From assembly GCA_947561715.1 (NCBI GenBank), contig OX387203.1:8990001-9054000 (forward strand): DNA of 64,000 nucleotides. The letters run 5' to 3'. This stretch comes from Ascidia mentula (taxonomy: Eukaryota > Chordata > Ascidiacea > Phlebobranchia > Ascidiidae). The notes below the pieces were generated by a model. The model worked only from the letters and a program-made list of their open reading frames with translations, had not been told where the DNA came from and ran no database searches. Shown in pieces: positions 9,601 to 23,490 of this stretch. The position numbers and the translations under genes are program-made. Within the stretch, counting starts at the first letter, position 1; the number at the start of each line of letters is the position of its first letter.

Positions 9601-12600
9601 GTCGTTGGAGTTTGTGGGGTGAATACGGGACATGTTCTGTCTCTTGCGGAGAGGGGACACACGTTAGATCAAGAAATATCGATGTAAGTTCCAGACATGG
9701 GGGTTTAGCTTGTTCGGGGCCATCAACGTCTTCAAGTACTTGTAACTCTCAGCCTTGTCCTATAGATTGTCGTTGGAGTTTGTGGGGTGAATACGGGACA
9801 TGTTCTGTCTCTTGCGGAGGGGGGACACACGTTAGATCAAGAAATATCGATGTAAGTTCCAGACATGGGGGTTTAGCTTGTTCGGGGCCATCAACGTCTT
9901 CAAGTACTTGTAACTCTCAGCCTTGCCCTATAGATTGTCGTTGGAGTTCATGGGGTGAATACGGGACATGTTCTGTCTCTTGCGGAGGGGGGACACACGT
10001 TAGATCAAGAAATATCGATGTAAGTTCCAGGCATGGAGGTTTAGCTTGTTCGGGGCCATCGAAGTCTTCAAGTAGATGCAACTCTCAGCTTTGCCCTATC
10101 AATTGTCGTTGGAGTTTGTGGGGTGAATACGGGACATGTTCTGTCTCTTGCGGAGGTGGAACACACGTTAGATCAAGAAATATCGATGTAAGTTCCAGGC
10201 ATGGGGGTTTAGCTTGTTCGGGGCATCAACGTCTTCAAGTACTTGTAACTCTCAGCCTTGCCCTATAGATTGTCGTTGGAGTTTGTGGGGTGAATACGGG
10301 ACATGTTCTGTCTCTTGCGGAGGTGGAACACAGGTTAGATCAAGAAATATCTCTGTAAGTTCTAGGCATGGAGGTTTAGCTTGTTCGGGGCCATCAACGT
10401 CTTCAAGTAGATGCAATTCTCAGCTTTGCCCTATCAATTGTCGTTGGAGTTTGTGGGGTGAATACGGGACATGTTCTGTCTCTTGCGGAGGGGGGACACA
10501 CGTTAGATCAAGAAATATCGATGTAAGTTCCAGGCATGGGGGTTTAGCTTGTTCGGGGCCATCGAAGTCTTCAAGTAGATGCAACTCTCAGCCTTGCCCT
10601 ATCAATTGTCGTTGGAGTTTGTGGGGTGAATACGGGACATGTTCTGTCTCTTGCGGAGGGGGAACGCAGATTAGATCAAGAAAGATCGCTGAAAGTTCCA
10701 GGCATGGGGGTTTAGCTTGTTTCGGGCCATCAACGTCTTCAAGTGGATGTAACTCTCAGCCTTGCCCTATCAATTGTCGTTGGAGTTTGTGGGGTGAATA
10801 CGGGACATGTTCTGTCTCCTGCGGAGGGGGAACGCAGATTAGATCAAGAAAGATCGCTGAAAGTTCCAGGCATGGGGGTTTAGCTTGTTTCGGGCCATCA
10901 ACGTCTTCAAGTGTATGTAACTCTCAGCCTTGCCCTATCAATTGTCGTTGGAGTTTGTGGGGTGAATACGGGACATGTTCTGTCTCTTGCGGAGGGGGGA
11001 CACACGTTAGATCAAGAAATATCCCTGAAAGTTCCAGGCATGGGGGTTTAGCTTGTTTCGGGCCATCAACGTCTTCAAGTGGATGTAACTCTCAGCCTTG
11101 CCCTATCAATTGTCGTTGGAGTTTGTGGGGTGAATACGGGACATGTTCTGTCTCTTGCGGAGGGGGGACACACGTTAGATCAAGAAATATCGATGTAAGT
11201 TCCAGACATGGGGGTTTAGCTTGTTCGGGGCCATCAACGTCTTCAAGTACTTGTAACTCTCAGCCTTGCCCTATCAATTGTCGTTGGAGTTTGTGGGGTA
11301 AATACGGGACATGTTCTGTCTCTTGCGGAGGGGGGACACACGTTAGATCAAGAAATATCGATGTAAGTTCCAGACATGGGGGTTTAGCTTGTTCGGGGCC
11401 ATCAACGTCTTCAAGTACTTGTAACTCTCAGCCTTGCCCTATAGATTGTCGTTGGAGTTTGTGGGGTGAATACGGGACATGTTCTGTCTCTTGCGGAGGG
11501 GGGACACACGTTAGATCAAGAAATATCGATGTAAGTTCCAGACATGGGGGTTTAGCTTGTTCGGGGCCATCAACGTCTTCAAGTACTTGTAACTCTCAGC
11601 CTTGCCCTATAGATTGTCGTTGGAGTTTGTGGGGTGAATACGGGACATGTTCTGTCTCTTGCGGAGGGGGGACACACGTTAGATCAAGAAATATCGATGT
11701 AAGTTCCAGACATGGGGGTTTAGCTTGTTCGGGGCCATCAACGTCTTCAAGTACTTGTAACTCTCAGCCTTGCCCTATAGATTGTCGTTGGAGTTTGTGG
11801 GGTGAATACGGGACATGTTCTGTCTCTTGCGGAGGGGGGACACACGTTAGATCAAGAAATATCGATGTAAGTTCCAGACATGGGGGTTTAGCTTGTTCGG
11901 GGCCATCAACGTCTTCAAGTACTTGTAACTCTCAGCCTTGTCCTATAGATTGTCGTTGGAGTTTGTGGGGTGAATACGGGACATGTTCTGTCTCTTGCGG
12001 AGGGGGGACACACGTTAGATCAAGAAATATCGATGTAAGTTCCAGACATGGGGGTTTAGCTTGTTCAGGGCCATCAACGTCTTCAAGTACTTGTAACTCT
12101 CAGCCTTGCCCTATAGATTGTCGTTGGAGTTCATGGGGTGAATACGGGACATGTTCTGTCTCTTGCGGAGGGGGGACACACGTTAGATCAAGAAATATCG
12201 ATGTAAGTTCCAGGCATGGAGGTTTAGCTTGTTCGGGGCCATCGAAGTCTTCAAGTAGATGCAACTCTCAGCTTTGCCCTATCAATTGTCGTTGGAGTTT
12301 GTGGGGTGAATACGGGACATGTTCTGTCTCTTGCGGAGGTGGAACACACGTTTGATCAAGAAATATCGATGTAAGTTCCAGGCATGGGGGTTTAGCTTGT
12401 TCGGGGCATCAACGTCTTCAAGTACTTGTAACTCTCAGCCTTGCCCTATAGATTGTCGTTGGAGTTTGTGGGGTGAATACGGGACATGTTCTGTCTCTTG
12501 CGGAGGTGGAACACAGGTTAGATCAAGAAATATCTCTGTAAGTTCTAGGCATGGAGGTTTAGCTTGTTCGGGGCCATCAACGTCTTCAAGTAGATGCAAT

Positions 12601-15600
12601 TCTCAGCTTTGCCCTATCAATTGTCGTTGGAGTTTGTGGGGTGAATACGGGACATGTTCTGTCTCTTGCGGAGGGGGGACACACGTTAGATCAAGAAATA
12701 TCGATGTAAGTTCCAGGCATGGGGGTTTAGCTTGTTCGGGGCCATCGAAGTCTTCAAGTAGATGCAACTCTCAGCCTTGCCCTATCAATTGTCGTTGGAG
12801 TTTGTGGGGTGAATACGGGACATGTTCTGTCTCTTGCGGAGGGGGAACGCAGATTAGATCAAGAAAGATCGCTGAAAGTTCCAGGCATGGGGGTTTAGCT
12901 TGTTTCGGGCCATCAACGTCTTCAAGTGGATGTAACTCTCAGCCTTGCCCTATCAATTGTCGTTGGAGTTTGTGGGGTGAATACGGGACATGTTCTGTCT
13001 CCTGCGGAGGGGGAACGCAGATTAGATCAAGAAAGATCGCTGAAAGTTCCAGGCATGGGGGTTTAGCTTGTTTCGGGCCATCAACGTCTTCAAGTGGATG
13101 TAACTCTCAGCCTTGCCCTATCAATTGTCGTTGGAGTTTGTGGGGTGAATACGGGACATGTTCTGTCTCTTGCGGAGGGGGGACACACGTTAGATCAAGA
13201 AATATCCCTGAAAGTTCCAGGCATGGGGGTTTAGCTTGTTTCGGGCCATCAACGTCTTCAAGTGGATGTAACTCTCAGCCTTGCCCTATCAATTGTCGTT
13301 GGAGTTTGTGGGGTGAATACGGGACATGTTCTGTCTCTTGCGGAGGGGGGACACACGTTAGATCAAGAAATATCGATGTAAGTTCCAGGCATGGGGGTTT
13401 AGCTTGTTCGGGGCCATCAACGTCTTCAAGTGGATGTAACTCTCAGCCTTGCCCTATCAATTGTCGTTGGAGTTCATGGGGTGAATACGGGACATGTTCT
13501 GTCTCCTGCGGAGGGGGAACACAGATTAGATCAAGAAATATCGATGTAAGTTCCAGACATGGGGGTTTAGCTTGTTCGGGGCCATCAACGTCTTCAAGTA
13601 CTTGTAACTCTCAGCCTTGTCCTATAGATTGTCGTTGGAGTTTGTGGGGTGAATACGGGACATGTTCTGTCTCTTGCGGAGGTGGAACACAGGTTAGATC
13701 AAGAAATATCTCTGTAAGTTCCAGGCATGGAGGTTTAGCTTGTTCGGGTCCATCAACGTCTTCAAGTAGATGCAATTCTCAGCCTTGTCCTGTTGATTGT
13801 CGTTGGAGTTTGTGGGGTGAATACGGGACATGTTCTGTCTCTTGCGGAGGTGGAACACAGGTTAGATCAAGAAATATCTCTGTAAGTTCCAGGCATGGAG
13901 GTTTAGCTTGTTCGGGGCCATCAACGTCTTCAAGTAGATGCAACTCTCAGCTTTGCCCTATCAATTGTCGTTGGAGTTTGTGGGGTGAATACGGGACATG
14001 TTCTGTCTCTTGCGGAGGGGGGACACACGTTAGATCAAGAAATATCGATGTAAGTTCCAGACATGGTGGTTTAGCTTGTTCGGGGCCATCGAAGTCTTCA
14101 AGTAGATGCAATTCTCAGCCTTGCCCTATCAATTGTCGTTGGAGTTTGTGGGGTGAATACGGGACATGTTCTGTCTCTTGCGGAGGGGGGACACACGTTA
14201 GATCAAGAAATATCTCTGTAAGTTCCAGGCATGGAGGTTTAGCTTGTTCGGGGCCATCAACGTCTTCAAGTAGATGCAACTCTCAGCTTTGCCCTATCAA
14301 TTGTCGTTGGAGTTTGTGGGGTGAATACGGGACATGTTCTGTCTCTTGCGGAGGTGGAACACAGGTTAGATCAAGAAATATCTCTGTAAGTTCCAGGCAT
14401 GGAGGTTTAGCTTGTTCGGGGCCATCAACGTCTTCAAGTAGATGCAACTCTCAGCTTTGCCCTATCAATTGTCGTTGGAGTTTGTGGGGTGAATACGGGA
14501 CATGTTCTGTCTCTTGCGGAGGGGGAACACAGGTTAGATCAAGAAATATCTCTGTAAGTTCCAGGCATGGAGGTTTAGCTTGTTCGGGGCCATCAACGTC
14601 TTCAAGTGGATGTAACTCTCAGCCTTGCCCTATAGATTGTCGTTGGAGTTCATGGGGTGAATACGGGACATGTTCTGTCACTTGCGGAGGGGGAACACAG
14701 GTTAGATCAAGAAATATCTCTGTAAGTTCCAGGCATGGAGGTTTAGCTTGTTCGGGGCCATCAACGTCTTCAAGTAGATGCAACTCTCAGCTTTGCCCTA
14801 TCAATTGTCGTTGGAGTTTGTGGGGTGAATACGGGACATGTTCTGTCTCTTGCGGAGGGGGAACACAGGTTAGATCAAGAAATATCTCTGTAAGTTCCAG
14901 GCATGGAGGTTTAGCTTGTTCGGGGCCATCGAAGTCTTCAAGTAGATGTAACTCTCAGCTTTGCCCTATCAATTGTCGTTGGAGTTTGTGGGGTGAATAC
15001 GGGACATGTTCTGTCTCTTGCGGAGGGGGAACACAGGTTAGATCAAGAAATATCTCTGTAAGTTCCAGGCATGGAGGTTTAGCTTGTTCCGGCTTGTCGA
15101 TGTCCATAAGAAGTTGCAACACCCACCCATGTCCAATGCATTGCATCTGGGGAGCGTGGAGCGAATTTGGAAAATGTTCTGTGAGTTGTGGTGGCGGAAA
15201 TATGATGAAAACAAGATCGGTGCAAGTAAAGGAACAACTTGGTGGCACAAAATGTGCGGGCGAAACATTCTTTAACCAATCCTGCAACACTCGGCCTTGC
15301 CCTGTTGATTGTTTATGGGGAGAATGGAGCAATTACGATAAATGCTCTGTAAGTTGTGGTGGGGGAACTCAAACAAAACTTAGGAAAATCGCTCGTTACG
15401 TAAGGCATGGAGGTTTAAATTGCACAGGACCAACCGAGCAGTCGCAGAGATGCAACACCCAATGTTGTCCGGTTAACTGCCAGTGGGGACAGTGGAGTAA
15501 ATTTAAGGATTGTTCCATTGAATGTGGTAACGGCACACAATATCGCAATCGACAGGTTGTGGTTGCATCTGACTGCGGTGGTCAAGGATGTTTGGGCGAA

Positions 15601-18600
15601 GATACCTCGTCACAATTCTGTAACACTCACTGCTGTCCCATCGACTGCCAGTGGGTAGAGTGGAGTGATTTCGGCGAGTGTTCTGTCCCATGCGGTGGAG
15701 GCCAAAAACACCGTCAACGCCAAGTTTCTGTGGAGCTAGCGTGTGGCGGACGATCCTGCAATGGTTTAGGTATTGATTCAACACCGTGTAACACACACCC
15801 ATGTCCTGTGGATTGTGTCTGGGGTAACTGGGGTGTGTGGGGCAACTGCAATGTTACCCGCAGTGGTGGATCCAGGTTCAGATCAAGAAAAATTGACGTG
15901 GAAGCTCAGCATGGGGGATTCGAATGCGAAGGCCAATCATATGAGTCAGAGTAAGTGTTTATTGAATAGAAATGCATGGTGTTTGGTACTTGTCATGAGT
16001 GGGAATGTGGCGATTTTGTGTTGGCACCAGATATCACTCAGCTTCCCATTTGTTAGATTCCCTGTTCCTAATTTGCTAAAAATTTACTGCTCATTACTTC
16101 TATAACAATAAACAATTATTTGCAGAATCTGTAATCAAAATTGTTGCCCAGTCAAATGTGTCTGGAACAATTGGAGTGTTTGGACGCTCTGCTCCAAAAC
16201 GTGCCAGAATGGTTGGTAGTTATTTGGTATGTTTTCTGGCATAGATTGAAAAAAAAACGTAACAAAATTGTTTATTTGAAGGAACGCAATCAAGGTTGAG
16301 AAGTGTCAGTGTGACGCAAACATGCGGTGGTTCCCCTTGCAATGGCAGCTTCATGGAAGAGAGAACGTGCAATGATGTTTGTTGTCCTGAAGATTGTGTG
16401 TGGGGCCAGTGGTCAGCTTGGGGAGAGTTAGTATTTATTTTGGCTCTTGTACCTATCTAAATGTTACCGTAATGATTCGTTTTCTCTGAAGGCAATTTTC
16501 TGGAAAACAATTACTATCAAAGTTTGACACTGCATTGCTTCATAGGATGTATAAATTAGTGATAATCAAGTTTATATGATGCTAAAAATTGGTTGATAAT
16601 TTGTCCAGATGCAACAAAACTTGCGGCACAGGCTCTAAGGTACGGGAAAGAAATATTCACTTGAATAAGACCTGCAACGGGGCGGAATGCGTTGGTGATC
16701 ACAGGGATGAACAAAAATGCAACTCTCAGTGTTGTTCTGGTATGTTGTCCCAGAATAGCTGAATAGCAGTTCAGAAATTCGTGTCAAAATCTTGAAATCG
16801 AAACCCAAATTACACTCTGTCTACAAAGAATCAGCAGGACAAATTTTTGTTTAGTAAGCTGCACTGTATCGGATTGGGAAAACTGGGGCGTTTGTCCACA
16901 AACATGCGGTGTGACGAACAATAAAGTCAGGAACAGATCAGTGATCACTAATAACACGTGCGGAGGGGAGGAGTGCCCGACCCTGCAGGAAGTTGAGAGT
17001 TGTGAAGTGGTTTGTTACAATGGAGCAACTGCGACTGCTTCAGGTTGTTTATGTCAACCAGGGTGGAGCGGTCTGTGTTGCGATCAAGGTATTTTGTTTA
17101 ATTATGTGGTTTGTTATATCTGCAATAGAAAAGTGGCAATGAATTTTTTTGTGATGTAATGAGTAATCTGCAGCTTCGAAAGCTTTTAAAAGTGTTACAA
17201 AACTCTTTTGGAATTTTGAAAGAACAGCACAGTAAATGAGTAATCTGCAGCAATGTTAGTAATTACGTGGCTGTCTGCATTTCCAGACGTTGACGAGTGC
17301 ACGCAACAAGGAAGTAGTTCATGCCCCTTGAATTCAGTCTGCGTCAACACAGAAGGAAGTTATCGATGTGAGTGCGTCTCAGGCTACCAGAAAAACAGCA
17401 ACATGGAATGTGAAAGTAGGTTTTTGGCTTGTGTTGCATTTTATTGTGAAAAACTCCGAAACTTTTTGAAAAAACATGTTTACTTCTAAATTGGTTATTT
17501 AGTGTTTAGGCATTCATTACGCGGTTTGTTCTTAGCGTCCAACAAAAGTTTTGAATAACAACAAATTTTAAACCTTCTGTTGCAGATGTTGATGATTGCA
17601 TTAGCGAGATTTCGAATTGCCACCAACACGGTCGATGCGTTGACACTGAGGGAAGTTTTTTTTGCATGTGCGAGCATGGATTTTCGGGAAATGGAATAGT
17701 CTGCTTAGGTATGCCACTAGTCTTTTTTTATTCATTTAAACAAAATCGGCTGCAGAATCCTTACACTATTAACAGTAATTTTGATTAGACGACAAAACAA
17801 GAACAAGCATTCATGATATTAGATTTTTTTTAATTTTAGGTCAACATAGTTAATGATACAATTTTGGAATTATGTATTTTATTCGGGCAGATATTAACGA
17901 GTGTGAAGCAAACACTGCTCCCTGCCCAGACAACACCATATGTGTCAACACTAAAGGAAATTATTCATGTCCTTGTCTAACTGGCTTCGTGTCTCAATTT
18001 GGGCTATGTTCTGGTTCGTACTGACAAAATAGTGATCGTTATTCGATAGTTAATGTTAGGTTTGAAAACACAGTTCACATTTTTCAATTAAGCATTCAAC
18101 AATTTTGGACACTGTTTTGTGAGCCCACGCAATGTAATAGCTGAAATTGCTAAGTTAAGCGGTTGTAAAGCGGGCGACTTTAGCATGGAAAAAGTATGCA
18201 TTATTTCAGAAATTGCTTGTTATATTTTGTTGAACAGATGTTAACGAGTGCCAGCAAGGGAATGCCGGGTGCGCTGTCAACGCAAATTGCGAAAACACGT
18301 TCGGTTCGTACAAATGCTTCTGCAATGAAGGAATGTCCGGGGACGGAAGGACTTGTGTTGGTAAGAATTAAACTTGCTTATGTTTGCTTGTTCGGCAACT
18401 GGTGATTTGAAACGAAACATTCAACTGATTATGAAAAGAATGCGATCATATAAAAAATAACTACCTATATCACCTTTTTGATAAAGTAGGTCAGTCCTCA
18501 CCAATATCAACCAACACAAAAAATTAAACATCTGCTTTAAAACACACGTTATCCTTGAGTTTAGTTTGCGTTTCATTCATCAAAAATATCACGTTTTATT

Positions 18601-19422
18601 GGGGATTTCCGTAACAATTTAATAGTAATGATGTAAATACAGTACAGTTAGGGCTTGTCACACCTATGCCACCATCCATTTTCAAAATGGTTTATTAAGG
18701 TTTTATTCTTTGATTTCAGTTATGATTTAATAAAACACTTTTGCCTTGAAGACATCGACGAATGTAGCGACCCACAGAAGAAACCTTGCACCGGTGACTA
18801 CATGGAATGTCAAAACACAGTGGGTAGTTTTCAATGTACATGTCCTTCCTACATGGGCCTCCAAGATGGAAACTGCGTTGGTAAAAACTACTTTGCAAAT
18901 TTTTATTTGAATGTAAAAGAGGGTGTATTGAGCGTACAACCAAAGCTATCAACAACCTTTTGTGCAATAGTGTAGATTGATTTACAAATACAAATCAAGC
19001 AGCATTGATGAATAATTGATCTAATCTAATAATCTAATCTAATTACCCCTACTGGCATGTGACAAACTTTCGGTTTAGAACTTCCGCCAAACTTTGTTTC
19101 GAGGAAAAAGAAAGAACCGTCAGCGTCAGGCGGAACCATAATTATAAAGTTGACGCTTTACGTGCTTTCGGGAATCGTGGTGATCCTACTGCTCGTATTT
19201 GTTGCAGTGCAGGTAAATTACATCTTTATAATGTATTCCAGTACGTTTTTTATGCCAACTGTTGTAACTGTGTAATCCATGCTCATGTTGTGCTTTTTAA
19301 CCAATTTATTGTATAAGGTGTACAAAGGAGTGGCAAATTCAGAGACCGAAATATTGACAAATCCGTCTCACTGTGAACACAACGCAATAAAACTGGACGA
19401 AATTAATGACGAAGATCTTTAA
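6646..19422 (+). CDS. Giant TSP1-array/EGF single-pass membrane protein (frame interrupted as sequenced)
   Basis: Exons: 6646-6707, 6833-6999, 7582-15950, 16126-16211, 16282-16426, 16609-16739, 16855-17088, 17287-17415, 17586-17708, 17891-18013, 18238-18360, 18752-18880, 19079-19212, 19318-19422. Phases agree throughout if two single-base losses in exon 3 are allowed for; the full product would be about 3,350 aa. Order: signal peptide (MLKTLFVCLCLLAIIHGASA), about 54 TSP1 modules, an EGF-like module, five calcium-binding-type EGF modules, a juxtamembrane Lys-rich segment, one hydrophobic span (LSGIVVILLLVFVAV) and a 35-residue cytoplasmic tail ending NDEDL. Most TSP1 units keep WxLW (C-mannosylation type) and CSVSCGG (O-fucosylation type). 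As sequenced, a one-base loss near 10223 ends translation at 10268, a TGA lies at 12353-12355, and a second identical loss lies near 12406. It could be a real defect, an assembly error in the array, or be bypassed by splicing. A likely cell-surface or matrix-binding protein; ligand unknown. A poly(A) signal is at 19478-19483. Confidence 0.75.
7175..7390 (+). mobile_element. Degenerate copy of the same repeat family in intron 2 of the giant gene
   Basis: It keeps acatcagtgcagttggtgac, a run like the accaaactaggt block, and ctaatagtgtggccggc in family order. It sits at the position homologous to 2215-2440 in the compact paralog and is more diverged than the copies at 58.2-59.8 kb. Confidence 0.6.
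7908..15129 (+). repeat. Array of 43 near-identical 168-bp TSP1 coding units
   Basis: Units start with tgccctat at 7908 and recur every 168 bp (56 codons), except where one base is missing near 10223 and 12406. There are 14 units before the first loss, 13 between the losses and 16 after. Variants include THV/TQV/TQI, NIDV/NISV/KIAE/NIPE and TSSS/KSSS, with R, T, G or V before the next Cys. Some copies have lost key residues: a Cys near 8460 (TSSVSC) and a Trp near 8595 (CRLSLW). Two diverged TSP1 modules precede the array in the same exon and five follow (15130-15950). Near identity extends to silent sites, so the array has been homogenised recently. Confidence 0.95.
8916..13449 (+). repeat. 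Higher-order tandem duplication within the TSP1 array
   Basis: Block 8916-11266 (14 units) is followed by a homologous block 11267-13449 (13 units). Both begin with the rare GKYG unit and share in order the 'ccttgtcc' unit, the SSWGEYG unit, the one-base-deleted unit, a unit with 'gttctaggca', and the KIAES and NIPES units. One extra unit in the first block accounts for the length difference. Corresponding positions around the deletions are 2183 bp apart (13 x 168 minus 1). Confidence 0.9.
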
Positions 19423-21125
<1,703 letters not shown>

Positions 21126-23270
21126 CGTGAAGATGTAGTTGAACCTTTTCAACACAACCTCTAGATTTGCACCGTCTAACTTGCTCTTGACAAAAGAAAA
21201 AACCCAGCGGATTGCAACATGCCAGATAAAGATTTCAAGGAACTTAAACAACACAAAATATCGTATACTGATAATATATGTCTCATGCAATCTGTTTTTG
21301 AAAATCGTTGGTTGATGCTATGTGGATTGATAATTATATTTTAATCTATGTCAAATAGTCATGACATTACGTCACCGGGAACAACTGTGCCAACGCGAGC
21401 GTAAACACAGTGTATGTGTCTTCAAATGCTGTTGAAATTTTTCGCGGAACTTTGTCATTTCCTTTCTTACTTTTAAATGTTTTTTTCCCAGTTCTGTGCC
21501 TGGTATTCTGTATGGTTGCCTCGTGAACTACTATGTAACAAGAGATAAGTTATCGAGGCCTGTCTTGTGCCCCGTCAAACGGAACTTAGTAAGAATAAAA
21601 TTGTAGGTATTATTTGGAAGAATCATTCATAATCGAATAGGATCAGACTATATGACCAAAAATATAGCTATGCAGAAAGTGAAGTGCCACATACTTTGCC
21701 GATCGTTGTATGCTACATGTTTTACAACTTTAATATCAGAGATAAGATAGCCTTAATCTTCTTTCAAATTTTTCTATTAAGCACGTATCAACTAGTACGA
21801 CTAATTTCAACTTGTTGTTAGTAAATTCATTCAGAATGCTGATAAATTATCTCTAATATTAAACCCACTTTGTATGTGCCTACGAGAATTACACTACTTT
21901 ATATAGAAATAATGGGTACGGTTTTTATTTCAAACAATTCATCAAGCCCTGGGTTTCTAACCAGCGTGAATTTGGTTTTCAAAACGTTTGCAAATTAGTT
22001 AGGGGCCATTTAATTGTAGCTTTTTGACATTTCATCCGTATATTAAGCAAACGCCCAAGGTGCTGGCATTAGTGGAGCGGTATGTATGTGTTTCAAGACA
22101 CGTTGCAGCGCACTCTCTAATGTGGTTTATAAATTTAGCCAATTGAAAAGTCCTGCACTGAATTGTTAATACAATAAATCCACAGCAAAATGACCGTCAC
22201 AATTGAACGATAAAAATTTGAGGAAAAAGTTGATAAGATTTATAGCAAAATGAGTGATAAACTGTTATTTAATTTTCAACTTTGCACTGAAATGCAATGG
22301 GTTCAAATAAACCAAGCTCGAATATGATTTGTGTCGTGTTGTTTCATCAAAATCAGTTTCAGATCAGCAAAAAACACGTCACAAGACTCGACTTGTAATG
22401 ACCGCCGATTTCCGTATTCGTTAATACGATTGTATGATTTTCAGCCTCTGGCGCTAGAAGAATTGTGTAAATAATCGCCAATATTACTCAGAGGAAATAT
22501 TGAATACTTCTGGAACGTCGGACGGAACGAAGGATGCAGACAGAGGCTTTCCTGTAGTAGTCCCACAGCCTTCTGGCATCCGGTTCAACGACTGACCCTT
22601 TTCATTGCAACTTGTTAAACACGTGTGACCTGTTCACATTCACTCTGCCACCCAACTAGTCTCTGCCACTTAACTTACTGCCTATAGCACAGCAGTTACT
22701 CGCTCAGTCAGTCTAGTATTTATCATTATCTCACAAAAGCACGTTTTATGGTAACTAACTTGCTACAATTCAGTCACATGTTTTCATTCTTAAACATTAA
22801 CTCGAAGTCATTTACGCGCTTTGACAATTTAACAAACGCTAATTGATACTGAAACGTGTTCTTCAACTGATGAATAACTCTGCTCGCGGATTCAAAACCA
22901 GTAGTCGTAGGTAAAGAACACACACAACAGACTTAGTTTCAAACATTTGGAGGCTGCAGAACTGGTAGATGGAATTGAATAGTAATTTTTGAGAACTCTA
23001 ATCGTTAAAAATAAAGGAAAATGCACAATTCTTGAAAAATTATTTCACTTTCAGGTTATATAGGGGAGACCGGGGATACCTCGGACACGGGGATACCTCG
23101 GACCAGGTATTTTACGTCACAATTAGGTATTGTTAAGACACTTTTACAAAAGCCTTATGTCTCCATCAAACGTTAACAGGAACTTTGGAATTAAATCATG
23201 TCTGCAGAATGAATATCGTGTACGGTGAAGAGAATGCGATGCGATTTTAACGTGAGTCAAAACAGGTTAA
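21126..23270. other. Gene-free AT-rich stretch
   Basis: About 2.1 kb with no supported gene, no long repeat and no conserved exon. A short direct repeat of 'ggggatacctcgga' occurs at about 23072-23104. From about 23205 it matches the sequence that precedes each SINE in the GTPase cluster (gcgatgcgattttaacgtga). Confidence 0.5.
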
Positions 23271-23275
23271 ATTTT

Positions 23276-23490
23276 TTTTATGTTTCGAATTTTTGATCAC
23301 ACCGAGATTCGAATCCAGATGGCTCGGGGTTTCTTAAATGATGTTGCCAATTGCTCATATTTTTTTTTACCGCACCGATGTTTGAGCCTAGGATATCCTG
23401 GCCACGAATCCCGATCAGGTTTTCTTCTTGGTGTATGGGTCAGGCACATGGCCAATGCTGCCAATCACCCGCCCCAATTGCTCATCGACC
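23276..23490 (-). mobile_element. tRNA-derived SINE(s) upstream of GTPase copy A
   Basis: Two related blocks lie in tandem: one with the gattcgaatcc box at about 23303, and one from about 23363 to 23475 with tgtttgagcctaggatatcc and ccacgaatcccgatcaggtt. On the - strand the order is head (ggggcgggtgattggcagca), then B-box, then an A-rich tail, as in tRNA-derived SINEs. Similar blocks precede every copy of the GTPase 5' flank. Confidence 0.65.

Noticed and set aside
7908-15129. Regularly spaced repeats resembling an array of the CRISPR type
   Set aside because: The 168-bp units are coding, contiguous and without unique spacers, in an animal-type split gene.
14955-15332. Open frames antisense to the TSP1 array
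   Set aside because: They mirror the coding bias of the TSP1 units on the other strand; Cys/Trp codon patterns and splice phases support only the + strand.
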